From contig NZ_JADYUM010000012.1 of the NCBI RefSeq assembly GCF_021531815.1, positions 18,160 to 82,159 of the forward strand: 64,000 nt of DNA. Reading direction: 5' to 3'. Positions 51,405 to 59,926 of the stretch are shown here, piece after piece. The notes below the pieces were generated by a model, which was not told the origin of the DNA, searched no databases, and saw only the letters and a program-made list of their open reading frames with translations. Source of the DNA: Pseudoflavonifractor phocaeensis. Its GTDB lineage: Bacteria; Bacillota; Clostridia; Oscillospirales; Oscillospiraceae. The translations under genes and the position numbers were made by a program. The stretch's first letter is position 1; every line of letters begins with the position of its first letter.

Positions 51405-53084
51405 ATGCAGCCGCTGGCTACCACTGCCCAGATGAAGGAACTGGACCGCATTGCGATCCAAGAGAGGGGGATCCCCTCTCTGGAATTGATGGAGCACGCC
51501 GCCGCCGCTGTGGCCGAGGCGGTCTGTTCCTGCGTGGAGGAGAAGAACTCCCGGATCATTGGCGGCGCCAGCGGCCTCGTCTTTGTCACGAAGGACGGCC
51601 GGACGCCTTCCGAGGAGGAACAGGCGGACCTGGACCGGATGCGGTCCATTGTGGAAGACAAGGCCGGTACCCGCGTGGCGGTGTTCTGCGGTCCGGGCAA
51701 CAACGGAGGAGACGGGATCGCCGCCGCCCGGATACTCCTGGCGGGAGGCTATACGGTCCGAGCTTTTCTGGTGGGGGACCGGAACAAAATGACTCCGGAT
51801 GCCAAGGCCATGGCAGAAAAGCTCACCGCCGCCGGCGGCATGCTGGAGCCTTACAATCCCGATGACCGGATGACCCAGGTCTGGCTGTCTACTTGCGACG
51901 CCGTGGTGGACGCCCTGTTCGGCGTGGGCCTGTCCCGGCCGGTATCGGGAGATTTCCTCACGGCCATCCGGTGGATCAACCATCTCGGCGCCCGCTGCCC
52001 TGTGGTTGCCTGCGACATCCCCTCCGGGCTCCACGCGGACACAGGAGAAGTGATGGGTGCGGCGGTGAAGGCCGACATTACGGTGACCTTCAGCTATGCA
52101 AAACCCGGCCTCTATCTGAGCGAGGGGCGCGCTTATTCCGGCGAGGTACGTGTTGAGTCAATCGGGATCCCCGGGGAGCTGGGCCATGCCATGATCGACC
52201 GCCAGCCGGAAAGACTGGAGGTCATTCCGGAGTATGCCCATTGTGTCCTGCCCCGCCGTCCCCGCACTGCCCACAAGGGGGATTTCGGCAAGGTGTTTAT
52301 CCTGGCGGGGAGCGAGGGCTACACCGGCGCGCCTGTCCTGGCCGCTCAAGCGGCGGTGCGTGTGGGAGCGGGACTGGTATTTTTGGGAGTGCCCCGTGAG
52401 ATCTATCCCATTGCCGCCGTGAAATGTGACGAGGCCATGCCCTTCCCTCTGCCGGAGGAATATCACCGTATTCTGGAGAAGGCGAAAAGCTGTGACGTGG
52501 CCCTGATCGGTCCCGGATTGGGCCGCGCGCCCAGGACAGAAGACCTGGTACTGCGCCTGCTGGCTGATCTGGAGATCCCGGTGGTGTTGGACGCGGATGG
52601 CATAAACGCGGTTTCCGGGCATATAGATATTCTGGACAAACGGTCGGCCCCCACGGTGTTGACGCCCCACGACGGAGAATTTCAGCGGCTGACCGGCTGT
52701 GAACTGCCCATTCGGGACCGCGTGGCGGCTGCCCGGGAGTTTGTGAAAGCCCATGGCTGTGTCTTGGTCCTGAAGGGTCACGGTACCGTGACCGCCGCTC
52801 CGGATGGGCGGGTCATTCTCAATGCCACCGGCAATCCCGGCATGGCCAAGGGAGGAAGCGGAGACGTACTGGCGGGGATGCTGGCGGGCCTTTTGGGACA
52901 GAAGCATCTGAATGGCCCCTATACGGATCTGGCGGAGCGGACGGCCGTTGCAGTGTGGTACCATGGGTTGACCGGGGACCGCTGCGCGGAGGAACTGGGG
53001 GAGTACGGGATGACTCCCACGGACATGATCCGGGCCATTCCCCACGTTCTGAAAGAACAGGAGGAAGGAAACAATAAATTTTAG
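51405..53084 (+). CDS. nnr: Bifunctional NAD(P)H-hydrate epimerase / ADP-dependent NAD(P)HX dehydratase
   Basis: A 559-residue fusion that repairs hydrated NADH and NADPH. The N-terminal epimerase (YjeF_N, 1-260) has FCGPGNNGGDGIAAARIL and CDIPSGLHADTG. The C-terminal dehydratase (about 280-555) has HKGDFGKVFILAGSEGYTGAP and NPGMAKGGSGDVLAGMLAGLL. Residues about 45-85 between the first helices form an extra acidic segment (VTKDGRTPSEEEQ) not seen in the short forms. The last codons and TAG stop lie inside the left end of a repeat element, so the C terminus (NNKF) has been set by that insertion. Confidence 0.93.
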   Translation: MQPLATTAQMKELDRIAIQERGIPSLELMEHAAAAVAEAVCSCVEEKNSRIIGGASGLVFVTKDGRTPSEEEQADLDRMRSIVEDKAGTRVAVFCGPGNNGGDGIAAARILLAGGYTVRAFLVGDRNKMTPDAKAMAEKLTAAGGMLEPYNPDDRMTQVWLSTCDAVVDALFGVGLSRPVSGDFLTAIRWINHLGARCPVVACDIPSGLHADTGEVMGAAVKADITVTFSYAKPGLYLSEGRAYSGEVRVESIGIPGELGHAMIDRQPERLEVIPEYAHCVLPRRPRTAHKGDFGKVFILAGSEGYTGAPVLAAQAAVRVGAGLVFLGVPREIYPIAAVKCDEAMPFPLPEEYHRILEKAKSCDVALIGPGLGRAPRTEDLVLRLLADLEIPVVLDADGINAVSGHIDILDKRSAPTVLTPHDGEFQRLTGCELPIRDRVAAAREFVKAHGCVLVLKGHGTVTAAPDGRVILNATGNPGMAKGGSGDVLAGMLAGLLGQKHLNGPYTDLAERTAVAVWYHGLTGDRCAEELGEYGMTPTDMIRAIPHVLKEQEEGNNKF

Positions 53085-53485
53085 TTTATGGGCAGCAATG
53101 ATACGCTCCGTATGAGTGGTTGCCGATGAATCAAGCTGTGCTGTGGAGCGGGCCAGCGCGGTCAAGGACCACGCCGCACAATTGTGAAACCCAGGCGCAG
53201 GATTCAGCGGCCGTTCCAATCCAGGTTTCCCCGACCCAGGGCCGGAGGCCCGGAAGGAGGGGCAGCAAAACCAGGGAATGTGCGCCGGATGTGAGGCAGA
53301 CTTTTTTGTAGGACGCCCCTGGGGGGCCGGGGCGAAACATCCCCATCTCCCGTCCCGCCCGCAGGCGAAGCGTCCACGTGCGCAGATTTCTCCCAGTATT
53401 TCGGACACCCGGAAAGGGCAAGGGCAGAGCCCTTGCCCTACATAACATAAGTTTTAGGTTCCATAGACCGATAAACGAAAATTTT
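53075..53485. repeat. Intergenic inverted-repeat element, copy 3 (411 bp)
   Basis: TAAATTTTAGTTTAT at 53075-53089 faces ATAAACGAAAATTTT at 53471-53485. The interior matches copy 1 in the same orientation, including ACCACGCCGCAC, AACATCCCCATCTCCCGTCC and the GGGCAAGGGC/GCCCTTGCCC hairpin (53416-53438). The hairpin TACTTTTGTA of the other copies is degenerate here. It accounts for the 440-base gap between nnr and the lipoprotein gene. Confidence 0.78.
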
Positions 53486-53525
53486 GCGGCTTAGAGGTAC
53501 AATCATCAAAAAGGGAGGACTCCGT

Positions 53526-54116
53526 GTGCGCAAACTGTGGTTTTGCGTACCAATGATGATCCTTTTGCTGCTGTCGGCCTGTGGGGCCGGCGGCGGAGAA
53601 GACAACGAGGCTGAACAGCTGGCGCTGGTCCTTCGGGGAGAATATCTGGAGATGACCGCCTGCACGGCGACCGCAGAGATCACCGCCGACTACGGCCAGC
53701 GAGTGTACCAATATACTATGTCGGTGGAGAGTGCGGGAGAAGAGACAGTTCTGACGCTGGCCGCCCCGGAGACAGTGGCGGGTATCACTGCGCGGCTGAA
53801 GGGAAAAGACAGTCTGTTGGAGTATGACGGTATTGCGGTGGAGACCGGCCCCATGGATGGGGAGGGCCTCACCCCGGTGTCTGCTGTTCCGGTGCTGTTG
53901 GAGACGGCAAAATCAGGCTATATCCGCGCGTGCTCCTGGGAGGAGAACGGCGCCCTGCTGCGGGTGGACTGCGGCGATCCGGAGGGCGCGCCGGGACAGG
54001 GGCGGGAAGTCACCCTCTGGTTTGAGACGGACACTCACGCCCTGTCCCGGGGTGAGATCACACTGGACGGCTTCCGGGCCATTTTGTGTCAATTTGAGGA
54101 TTTTACCAAAGAATAA
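53526..54116 (+). CDS. Uncharacterised lipoprotein
   Basis: A 196-residue secreted lipoprotein. The signal peptide ends LLLLSAC with Cys19 as the lipidation site, then a Gly/Glu linker. The mature part begins LALVLRGEYLEMTACTATAEITADYG and resembles outer lipoproteins of the LolA/germination type, with a beta-rich pattern (YQYTMSVES, VTLWFETDTHALSRGEI). No firm family. GTG at 53526 follows GGAGG by 7 bases. It lies 12 bases before alr and is probably cotranscribed. A TACAAT sequence at 53498-53503 could be its -10, without a clear -35. Confidence 0.8.
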   Translation: MRKLWFCVPMMILLLLSACGAGGGEDNEAEQLALVLRGEYLEMTACTATAEITADYGQRVYQYTMSVESAGEETVLTLAAPETVAGITARLKGKDSLLEYDGIAVETGPMDGEGLTPVSAVPVLLETAKSGYIRACSWEENGALLRVDCGDPEGAPGQGREVTLWFETDTHALSRGEITLDGFRAILCQFEDFTKE

Positions 54117-54128
54117 GAAGGGATTTAT

Positions 54129-55280
54129 ATGACAGATATTACGAGAATGCGGACCTGGGCGGAGATCGACCTGGACGCGCTGGGGCACAACTACCGGGCG
54201 CTGCGGGCCATGGCGCCCCGGGATTGTAAGTTCCTGGGCCTGGTGAAGTCAAATGCCTACGGTCATGGAGCCGTCCCGGTGGCGAAAAAGCTCCGGGAAT
54301 TGGGCGCGGATATGTTGGCGGTGGCCTGTCTGGCCGAGGCCATGGAGCTGCGGCAGGCGGGGATCGATCTTCCCATCCTCTGCCTGGGCCAGACCCCGGT
54401 GGAGCTGGCGCCCCTGCTGCTGGAGTATGGCGTGACCCAGACGGTGGAGGACCTGGAAACGGGCAGAGCCCTGTCGGAAGCTGCCCAAAGGGCGGGAAAG
54501 ACGTTGAAGATCCATGTGAAGCTGGACACCGGCATGAGCCGGCTGGGCTTTCTCTGGCGCAAGGGGGAGGACAACCGGCAGCTGCTGGAGGAGATTGCCG
54601 CCCTGTGCGCCCTGCCCGGGCTGGAGGCGGAGGGGATGTTTACCCATTTTGCCGACGCTGACGGCAGCGAGGCGTACACCATGGACCAATTGACCCGGTT
54701 CCTGGACGCCCGGGAGGAACTGGAGAAGCGGGGCATCACCTTCGCAATTTACCATTGCGGGGCCAGCGCCGCTGTGTTAAACTATCCCTGTACCCATATG
54801 AATATGATCCGTCCCGGCATCGCCCTGTACGGCTATTACCCTGATCCCTCCATGGAGGGACTGGATGGTCCGGGCCTGGAGCCGGTGATGACGGTGAAGA
54901 GCCGGATCTGTGCCATCCGGACGGTCCCGGCGGGCACCAGTGTCAGCTATGGCCGTACCGCTGTTCTGAAGCGGGACTCCCGGCTGGCGGTGGTCCCCAT
55001 CGGCTACGGAGACGGCTATCCCAGGGCCCTGTCCAACCGGATGGACCTGCGGATCCGGGGGAAGGATTGTCCCATTGTGGGCCGGATCTGCATGGATATG
55101 TGTATGGTGGACGTCACCGATCTGCCGGAGGCGGCGGTGGGGGATGCGGCGGTGGTCTATGGCCCGGAGCTGACGGAGCGGGCCGCGGCGCTGACCGGGA
55201 CCATCGTGTACGAATTGCTGTGTGACGTGGCGCCCCGGGTCCCCAGGATCTATTTGGGATCTGGGAGCGAAAACGCGTAA
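54129..55280 (+). CDS. alr: Alanine racemase
   Basis: A 383-residue PLP enzyme that supplies D-alanine for peptidoglycan. PLP Lys40 is in LVKSNAYGHG; the catalytic tyrosine region is RTVPAGTSVSYGRTA with VPIGYGDGYPR; ICMDMCMVDVTDLP follows. Length is typical. The order alr-then-endoribonuclease toxin matches the alr-ndoAI-ndoA locus of Bacilli, but the antitoxin gene is not visible. Confidence 0.96.
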   Translation: MTDITRMRTWAEIDLDALGHNYRALRAMAPRDCKFLGLVKSNAYGHGAVPVAKKLRELGADMLAVACLAEAMELRQAGIDLPILCLGQTPVELAPLLLEYGVTQTVEDLETGRALSEAAQRAGKTLKIHVKLDTGMSRLGFLWRKGEDNRQLLEEIAALCALPGLEAEGMFTHFADADGSEAYTMDQLTRFLDAREELEKRGITFAIYHCGASAAVLNYPCTHMNMIRPGIALYGYYPDPSMEGLDGPGLEPVMTVKSRICAIRTVPAGTSVSYGRTAVLKRDSRLAVVPIGYGDGYPRALSNRMDLRIRGKDCPIVGRICMDMCMVDVTDLPEAAVGDAAVVYGPELTERAAALTGTIVYELLCDVAPRVPRIYLGSGSENA

Positions 55281-55563
55281 AAAAACCGCCCAAAGGCAAA
55301 GGACAAGCCCTGCCCTTCCTTGTCCGGGGCCGTGACCCTTCCCTTTCGCCGTTCATAGGATGGTCTGGAGCAGCGGAGGACCGGGCCCCTCCGGGGAATG
55401 AAGGCGCGGCGGGAGAGATGCTGTTCCGCCGGGAAAGACAGGCAATGGATGGGAAAACAGGTATAAATCCCGCCGCTCCGTGGGAGACTCATAGTACAGC
55501 GTTACATAAGACCGGGTTGCGGCCTGTAACGCATGCTATCCTTCCAGCGGAGTGTGAACGTAT

Positions 55564-55929
55564 GTGGACAACAGTGTGAAACGCGGCGATATTTTTTATG
55601 CCGATCTCAGCCCGGTGGTGGGCAGTGAGCAGGGGGGCGTGCGGCCGGTCCTCATCGTACAAAATGATACGGGAAACCGCCACAGCCCCACCGTGATCGC
55701 GGCGGCCATCACCTCTCAAACCGGGAAAGCCCGGTTGCCGACCCATATTTCCGTGGCCCCCCTCAGCTGCGGCCTGCCCAAGGAGTCCATCATCCTCCTG
55801 GAGCAGGTGCGGACCCTGGATAAGCGGAGGCTGCGGGAGAAAATGGGACGGCTGGATGATGATGTGATGAAGCAGGTGGACGCCGCAATCGCCGTCAGCT
55901 TCGGGCTCCACCCCGAGACCATGGTGTAA
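55564..55929 (+). CDS. ndoA: MazF/NdoA-type mRNA endoribonuclease toxin
   Basis: A 121-residue PemK/MazF-like protein closest to Bacillus NdoA. N-terminal [31 protein letters not shown] (in parts), [14 protein letters not shown] and the C-terminal [17 protein letters not shown] are diagnostic; the catalytic Arg and Thr/Ser positions are present (RPVLIVQ, ITSQ). It cleaves single-stranded RNA at short motifs. GTG at 55564 follows GCGGAG. The 283 bases between alr and this gene hold no MazE or ribbon-helix-helix frame longer than about 22 codons; a hairpin GCGTTACA/TGTAACGC lies at 55499-55532. Confidence 0.93.
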   Translation: MDNSVKRGDIFYADLSPVVGSEQGGVRPVLIVQNDTGNRHSPTVIAAAITSQTGKARLPTHISVAPLSCGLPKESIILLEQVRTLDKRRLREKMGRLDDDVMKQVDAAIAVSFGLHPETMV

Positions 55930-55935
55930 AGAGAA

Positions 55936-55958
55936 GGAGCCGCCGGAACGGCGGCTCC
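55936..55958 (+). other. Hairpin after the mazF-type gene
   Basis: GGAGCCGCCG (55936-55945) pairs with 55949-55958 around three bases. No T run, so it is a weak terminator at best. Confidence 0.55.
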
Positions 55959-56008
55959 TACATAAGAAAACGGAACAGGCCCCGCCCAAGAGAAAAGGAG
56001 TACATACC

Positions 56009-56542
56009 ATGAAAAAAAACAAGAGATGGACCGCCCTGACCGCTGCCCTGGCCCTGACCGTCCTGTGTGCGGGGGCCGCTCTGGCCGCCGGAGGCGACCA
56101 GGACGATCCCCTGATCACCCTGAGCTATCTGGAACAGACGGCCCTCCCCGGCGTGGTCCAGGAGGTGGAGACCAAGTCCGCCGCCCGTCAGGCGGAACTG
56201 GAACAGGCGCTGGCCGGCCAGATCGACCAGTATAAACAGGAGGTGTCCGCCCTGGCTGCGTCCGGTTCTGCGGGCAGCGCCTCCTATACCTTGGTGACCC
56301 TGACCAGCGGACAGACCATGTCCCTGGAAGTGGGCTGTGAGATCCTGCTCCGGGTGGGAACGGTGAAGGTCAACGCCAACACCAACCCGGCCCTCATTGA
56401 CGTCTCCACCGGAGGAACGGTCAACGGGGGAGCTTCCCTGACCAAGAACCACCTCTATATGGCCACCATTCCCGACCGGACCCTGACCCCCACCGCCGAC
56501 ACCGTCAAGCTGCTGGTGCGGGGCGGGTACAGCGTGACCTGA
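56009..56542 (+). CDS. Secreted hypothetical protein
   Basis: A 177-residue protein with a clear Sec signal (KKNKRWTALTAALALTVLCAGAALA). The mature part starts with an acidic segment, then a helical heptad stretch (VVQEVETKSAARQAELEQALAGQIDQYKQEVSALA in parts) and a beta-rich C-terminal half (SYTLVTLTSGQTMSLEVGCEILLRVG). The C-terminal pattern recurs in hypothetical secreted proteins of related Clostridia. Function unknown. AAAAGGAG precedes the ATG. Confidence 0.82.
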   Translation: MKKNKRWTALTAALALTVLCAGAALAAGGDQDDPLITLSYLEQTALPGVVQEVETKSAARQAELEQALAGQIDQYKQEVSALAASGSAGSASYTLVTLTSGQTMSLEVGCEILLRVGTVKVNANTNPALIDVSTGGTVNGGASLTKNHLYMATIPDRTLTPTADTVKLLVRGGYSVT

Positions 56543-56583
56543 TGGGGACAGGCATCGGTTTGTCCTTGCTGAATGGAAAAGAG

Positions 56584-56617
56584 AGCGGCCGCCTTTTCAA
56601 GGGCGGCCGCTTCCTTT
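56584..56617 (+). terminator. Terminator of the secreted-protein gene
   Basis: AGCGGCCGCC (56584-56593) pairs with GGCGGCCGCT (56602-56611), extended inward by T-A pairs, followed by TCCTTT. Confidence 0.7.
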
Positions 56618-56743
56618 ATGAACAGAACTGTGACGCAGAAAAAGCGCTGTAACGCCGCCGGCCTCTTTTGCACTTATGGGCATACCGGACCGTTGTCCCT
56701 CATATAAATCGGAGGAACAAACGATTCAGGAGTGTGATGACCC

Positions 56744-57382
56744 ATGAGACAAAACTCCGCTGACCTCAACCGCATCCAGCTGCACGGCAGCGTGGAGGCG
56801 GCCCCAGTCCTCTCCCACAGTAACCACGGCGTGGAGTTTTACCGCTTTCCCCTGTCGGTGGCACGGCTGTCAGGGGCGGAGGACCGGATCAACGTGGTGG
56901 CTGCCAAGGCGCTGCTGGACCGGAACGGGCCGCTTTCGCCGGGACAGGAGCTGACGGTACAGGGTGAAGTCCGAACCTTCAACAACCGGACCGGCGTGGG
57001 GAACCGGCTGGTCATCAGCACCTTTGCCCGGGCGTTGACGGAGGAGGAGGGACCGGACGAAAACCGCCTGGAATTGACCGGGACCCTGTGCAAGCTCCCC
57101 AGCCTCCGCACCACGCCCCTGGGCCGGACCATCTGTGATATGATCCTGGCTGTAAATCGCCGGTATGGCCGGGCGGACTATCTGCCCTGTATCGCCTGGG
57201 GCAGTCTGGCCCACCGGTGCGGGGAACTGGAAGTGGGAGACCGGCTGCGTCTGAACGGACGCCTCCAGAGCCGGGTGTATACCAAGACTGTGGAGGAACG
57301 GTTGGAGGAGCGGACCGCCTTTGAGGTATCGGTCATGTCCATGGGACCCTGGGAGGAAGCCTGCGCCGCGGGAGCGGATTGA
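56744..57382 (+). CDS. Single-stranded DNA-binding protein with two OB folds
   Basis: A 212-residue SSB-like protein. Two OB-fold segments are seen in tandem: residues about 8-95 (NRIQLHGSVEAAPVL ... YRFPLSVAR ... INVVAAKAL) and about 104-200 (NRLELTGTLCKLPSL ... FILAVNRRYGRADYLPCIAWG). The acidic C-terminal tail of replicative SSB is missing. It may be an accessory SSB, possibly for recombination or competence, acting as a dimer instead of a tetramer. No neighbouring gene clarifies this. The ATG at 56744 has only a weak upstream site. Confidence 0.8.
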   Translation: MRQNSADLNRIQLHGSVEAAPVLSHSNHGVEFYRFPLSVARLSGAEDRINVVAAKALLDRNGPLSPGQELTVQGEVRTFNNRTGVGNRLVISTFARALTEEEGPDENRLELTGTLCKLPSLRTTPLGRTICDMILAVNRRYGRADYLPCIAWGSLAHRCGELEVGDRLRLNGRLQSRVYTKTVEERLEERTAFEVSVMSMGPWEEACAAGAD

Positions 57383-57396
57383 TTTTCCAGATGCCA

Positions 57397-57425
57397 TTGA
57401 CATTAAAATTTGATTCCTCTATAAT
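57397..57425 (+). promoter_or_regulatory. Promoter of the MATE transporter gene
   Basis: TTGACA (57397-57402), 17 bases, TATAAT (57420-57425), full consensus. Confidence 0.88.
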
Positions 57426-57478
57426 TTATCCTCGTATATAGAAAGAGTCGAAAGATAGAGACAGAGGAGGAAGTACCC

Positions 57479-58870
57479 TTGGAACGACCCGCCAATGAGA
57501 ACAAGATGGGCATTATGCCCGTCAACAAGCTGCTGATGAATATGGCGGTGCCTATGATGATCTCCATGCTGGTCCAGGCACTGTATAATGTGGTGGATAG
57601 TATTTTTGTGTCCAAACTTTGCGAGGACGCCCTGAACGCGGTGTCACTGGCGTTTCCGGTACAGAATTTGATGATCGCCGTGGCAGCGGGCACCGGGGTG
57701 GGCGTCAACGCCCTGCTGTCCCGCAGCCTGGGGCAGAAGGACCAGAAAATGGCGGATGACGCGGCCCGGAACGGCATGTTTTTGGCCTTGCTCAGCTTTC
57801 TGGTGTTCTCCATTCTGGGTTTCACCTGTTCCCGGCTGTACTTTGCGGTGCAGACGGAAATTGGGGGGATTGTAAGCTACGGCACCCAGTACCTCACCAT
57901 CTGCTGCGGTCTCAGCGCGGGCCTTTTTTCCGCCATCACCTTTGAGCGGCTGCTTCAGGCCACCGGCCGTACCTTCTTCACCATGATCACCCAGGCGGTA
58001 GGGGCGCTGACCAATATCATCCTGGACCCCATCTTGATCTTCGGCCTGTTTGGCTTCCCCAGAATGGAGGTGGCCGGGGCCGCCCTGGCCACGGTCATCG
58101 GACAGACCACAGGGGGCATGCTGGCCCTGATCTTCAACCTGACCCGGAATCCGGACATCCATCTGTCCATGAAGGGCTTCCGGCCCAACCGACGGGTCAT
58201 CGGCATCATTTACAGCGTGGGCCTGCCCTCCATCGCCATGCAGTCCATCGGCTCGGTGATGGTGTTTGGCATGAACCAGATCCTCATTGCCTTTACCGCC
58301 ACCGCCACCGCTGTCTTCGGCGTCTATTTCAAGCTTCAATCCTTCATTTTTATGCCGGTATTTGGACTCAATAACGGCATGGTGCCCATTGTGGCCTATA
58401 ACTTTGGGGCGCGGAAGCCGGACCGGATCATCAAGACCATCAAGCTCAGCATTCTGTACGCTGTGTGTATCATGTTTGTGGGCTTTCTGGCCTTCCAGAT
58501 CATCCCGGATGTATTCCTGTCCATGTTTCTGGCCGAGGGGGAGACAACGGGCGACCTGCTGACCATCGGAGTGCCCGCCCTGCGGACCATTTCCATCAGC
58601 TTCCTGTTTGCCGGCTTCTGCGTCGTGTCCTCCGCGGTGTTCCAGGCGCTGGGACACGGTGTGCTCAGCCTGATCGTCTCCGTGGTCCGTCAGCTGGTGG
58701 TACTGCTCCCGGTGGCCTTCCTGCTGTCCAAGATCCACGGGCTGGATACCGTGTGGTGGTCTTTCCCCATCGCCGAGCTGTTCTCTGTCACCCTTTGCGC
58801 CCTGTTCCTGCGCCGGGTGTACCGGAGGGAAATCAGGGGAATCGGGCTTCCGGAGGATCCCAAGGCGTAA
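57479..58870 (+). CDS. MATE-family multidrug exporter
   Basis: A 463-residue, 12-helix MATE protein. Each half starts with the usual patterns: LLMNMAVPMMISMLVQALYNVVDSIFVSKL and, in the second half, GLPSIAMQSIGSVMVFGMNQIL (in parts). GAAALATVIGQ-like AGAALATVIGQTTGG and FGLNNGMVPIVAYNFGA are family marks. It exports cationic compounds in exchange for sodium or protons. Start is TTG at 57479, with AGAGGAGG upstream and no ATG as well placed. Monocistronic. Confidence 0.93.
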   Translation: MERPANENKMGIMPVNKLLMNMAVPMMISMLVQALYNVVDSIFVSKLCEDALNAVSLAFPVQNLMIAVAAGTGVGVNALLSRSLGQKDQKMADDAARNGMFLALLSFLVFSILGFTCSRLYFAVQTEIGGIVSYGTQYLTICCGLSAGLFSAITFERLLQATGRTFFTMITQAVGALTNIILDPILIFGLFGFPRMEVAGAALATVIGQTTGGMLALIFNLTRNPDIHLSMKGFRPNRRVIGIIYSVGLPSIAMQSIGSVMVFGMNQILIAFTATATAVFGVYFKLQSFIFMPVFGLNNGMVPIVAYNFGARKPDRIIKTIKLSILYAVCIMFVGFLAFQIIPDVFLSMFLAEGETTGDLLTIGVPALRTISISFLFAGFCVVSSAVFQALGHGVLSLIVSVVRQLVVLLPVAFLLSKIHGLDTVWWSFPIAELFSVTLCALFLRRVYRREIRGIGLPEDPKA

Positions 58871-58924
58871 ACAGCATGAGAACAGGCCGGAGCATGTGGG
58901 ACGGTGAGGATGTTCCGGCGTGAG

Positions 58925-58966
58925 AAAGGGCTTGCCGCCCGCAAATCGCGGGCGGCAAGCCCTTTT
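58925..58966. terminator. Terminator between the MATE gene and trmN6
   Basis: An 18-bp perfect stem (58925-58942 with 58948-58965) ending in TTTTT. It can serve both convergent genes. Confidence 0.9.
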
Positions 58967-59022
58967 TGCCACATGATGGGAAGGCATATGACTGATCGTG
59001 ATACAGAATTGCCAGTGGAAAT

Positions 59023-59640
59023 TTACTCCACTGCAAGCCCGGGCCGTCCCTGTTTGACGGCCTCTGTCAGCAGCAGAGACGGGGGATGGTCCGGCCCGTG
59101 GGCGGCCAGTTTCATCCGTTTGGGCTCCAGCCCGTGGTCCCGCAGGGCACACATCACGTCCACCAGCCGCTCGGGCCGGTGGCACAGGGCGAACCGCCCC
59201 CCGTTTTTGACCAGATACCCGGCGGCGGCGCACAGCTCCGCCAGGGTACAGAAGGTCTCGCTCCGGGCGGGACCGCCGCTTTTTCCCGCCCCCACGGGAA
59301 AGTAAGGGGGATTGGCCACCACCAGGTCGAACTGCCCGGCGGGGAAGGGCTTCTCCCGGAGGTCGCCTGTGACGATCTCCCCCTCCAGGCCGTTTCGGAG
59401 CAGGTTGTCCCGGGCGGCTTGGGCAGCCAAAGGATCCCGTTCCACCCCGTGGAGGGTCAACGGCCTGGCCCGCTCCGCCAGCAGCAGAAGAAGCACACCG
59501 CTGCCAGTGCCCAGGTCGCACACCCGCCAACCGGGCTTCACCGTGGCGAACCGTCCCAGGGCCAGGGTGTCCTGTCCCAGGGGAAACACCCCCTCCGGCC
59601 AAGTCAGAACGAACCGGCCCAGCTGTTCCTGATGCTCCAT
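59023..59640 (-). CDS. trmN6: tRNA1(Val) adenine-N6-methyltransferase-like protein
   Basis: A 205-residue class I SAM methyltransferase, the YabB/TrmN6 type. The SAM loop is VCDLGTGSGVLLLLLAER, the catalytic motif is VVANPPYF (typical for N6-adenine and related enzymes) and the second helix shows GVERDPLAAQAARDN. The start LGRFVLTWPEGVFPLGQDTLALGRF matches YabB. In Bacillus yabB lies with rsmI and abrB; the three are likewise neighbours here, on alternating strands. Confidence 0.88.
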   Translation of the reverse strand: MEHQEQLGRFVLTWPEGVFPLGQDTLALGRFATVKPGWRVCDLGTGSGVLLLLLAERARPLTLHGVERDPLAAQAARDNLLRNGLEGEIVTGDLREKPFPAGQFDLVVANPPYFPVGAGKSGGPARSETFCTLAELCAAAGYLVKNGGRFALCHRPERLVDVMCALRDHGLEPKRMKLAAHGPDHPPSLLLTEAVKQGRPGLAVE

Positions 59641-59714
59641 AGAGCTCCCTCCCTCCGAAAATCATAAGAAAAGGATACCACAAACTGCCGGGACATGCTA
59701 TAATAATGTTTACT

Positions 59715-59892
59715 GAATAAACCGCAAAGCGGTTTATTCGCGCGGCAAGCGCCGCGCAATTTCGCAAAAACAGCTAATTTTAGCTGTTTTTGTGAAATTT
59801 AGACATTGTTACAATGCGTATTTCCGCTGGAACGCTGAGGCGCTCCAGCGGAAGGTGCAAGGATTTTGGACAGTTTTGCCCGAAATCCTTGC
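59715..59892. repeat. Array of palindromes between trmN6 and rsmI
   Basis: Five inverted repeats follow one another: an 11-bp stem at 59715-59739, a 7-bp GC stem at 59740-59757, a 20-bp stem with one G-T pair at 59758-59799, a 10-bp stem at 59822-59853 and a 10-bp stem at 59857-59892. They fill most of the 286-base gap. No coding or known riboswitch core is seen. They could be REP-like DNA repeats or a folded 5' leader of rsmI. Confidence 0.7.
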
Positions 59893-59926
59893 TGGACGAA
59901 ACCCACGAACGAGAAGGAGAATCACT

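Noticed and set aside
55398..55466. Possible antitoxin frame before the mazF-type gene
   Set aside because: Read carefully it stops after 22 codons and shows no MazE or ribbon-helix-helix pattern.
57644..59767. 707-codon minus-strand open frame opposite the MATE gene
   Set aside because: It covers two genes and a terminator, and its sequence is low complexity; the MATE and trmN6 frames have clear family motifs.
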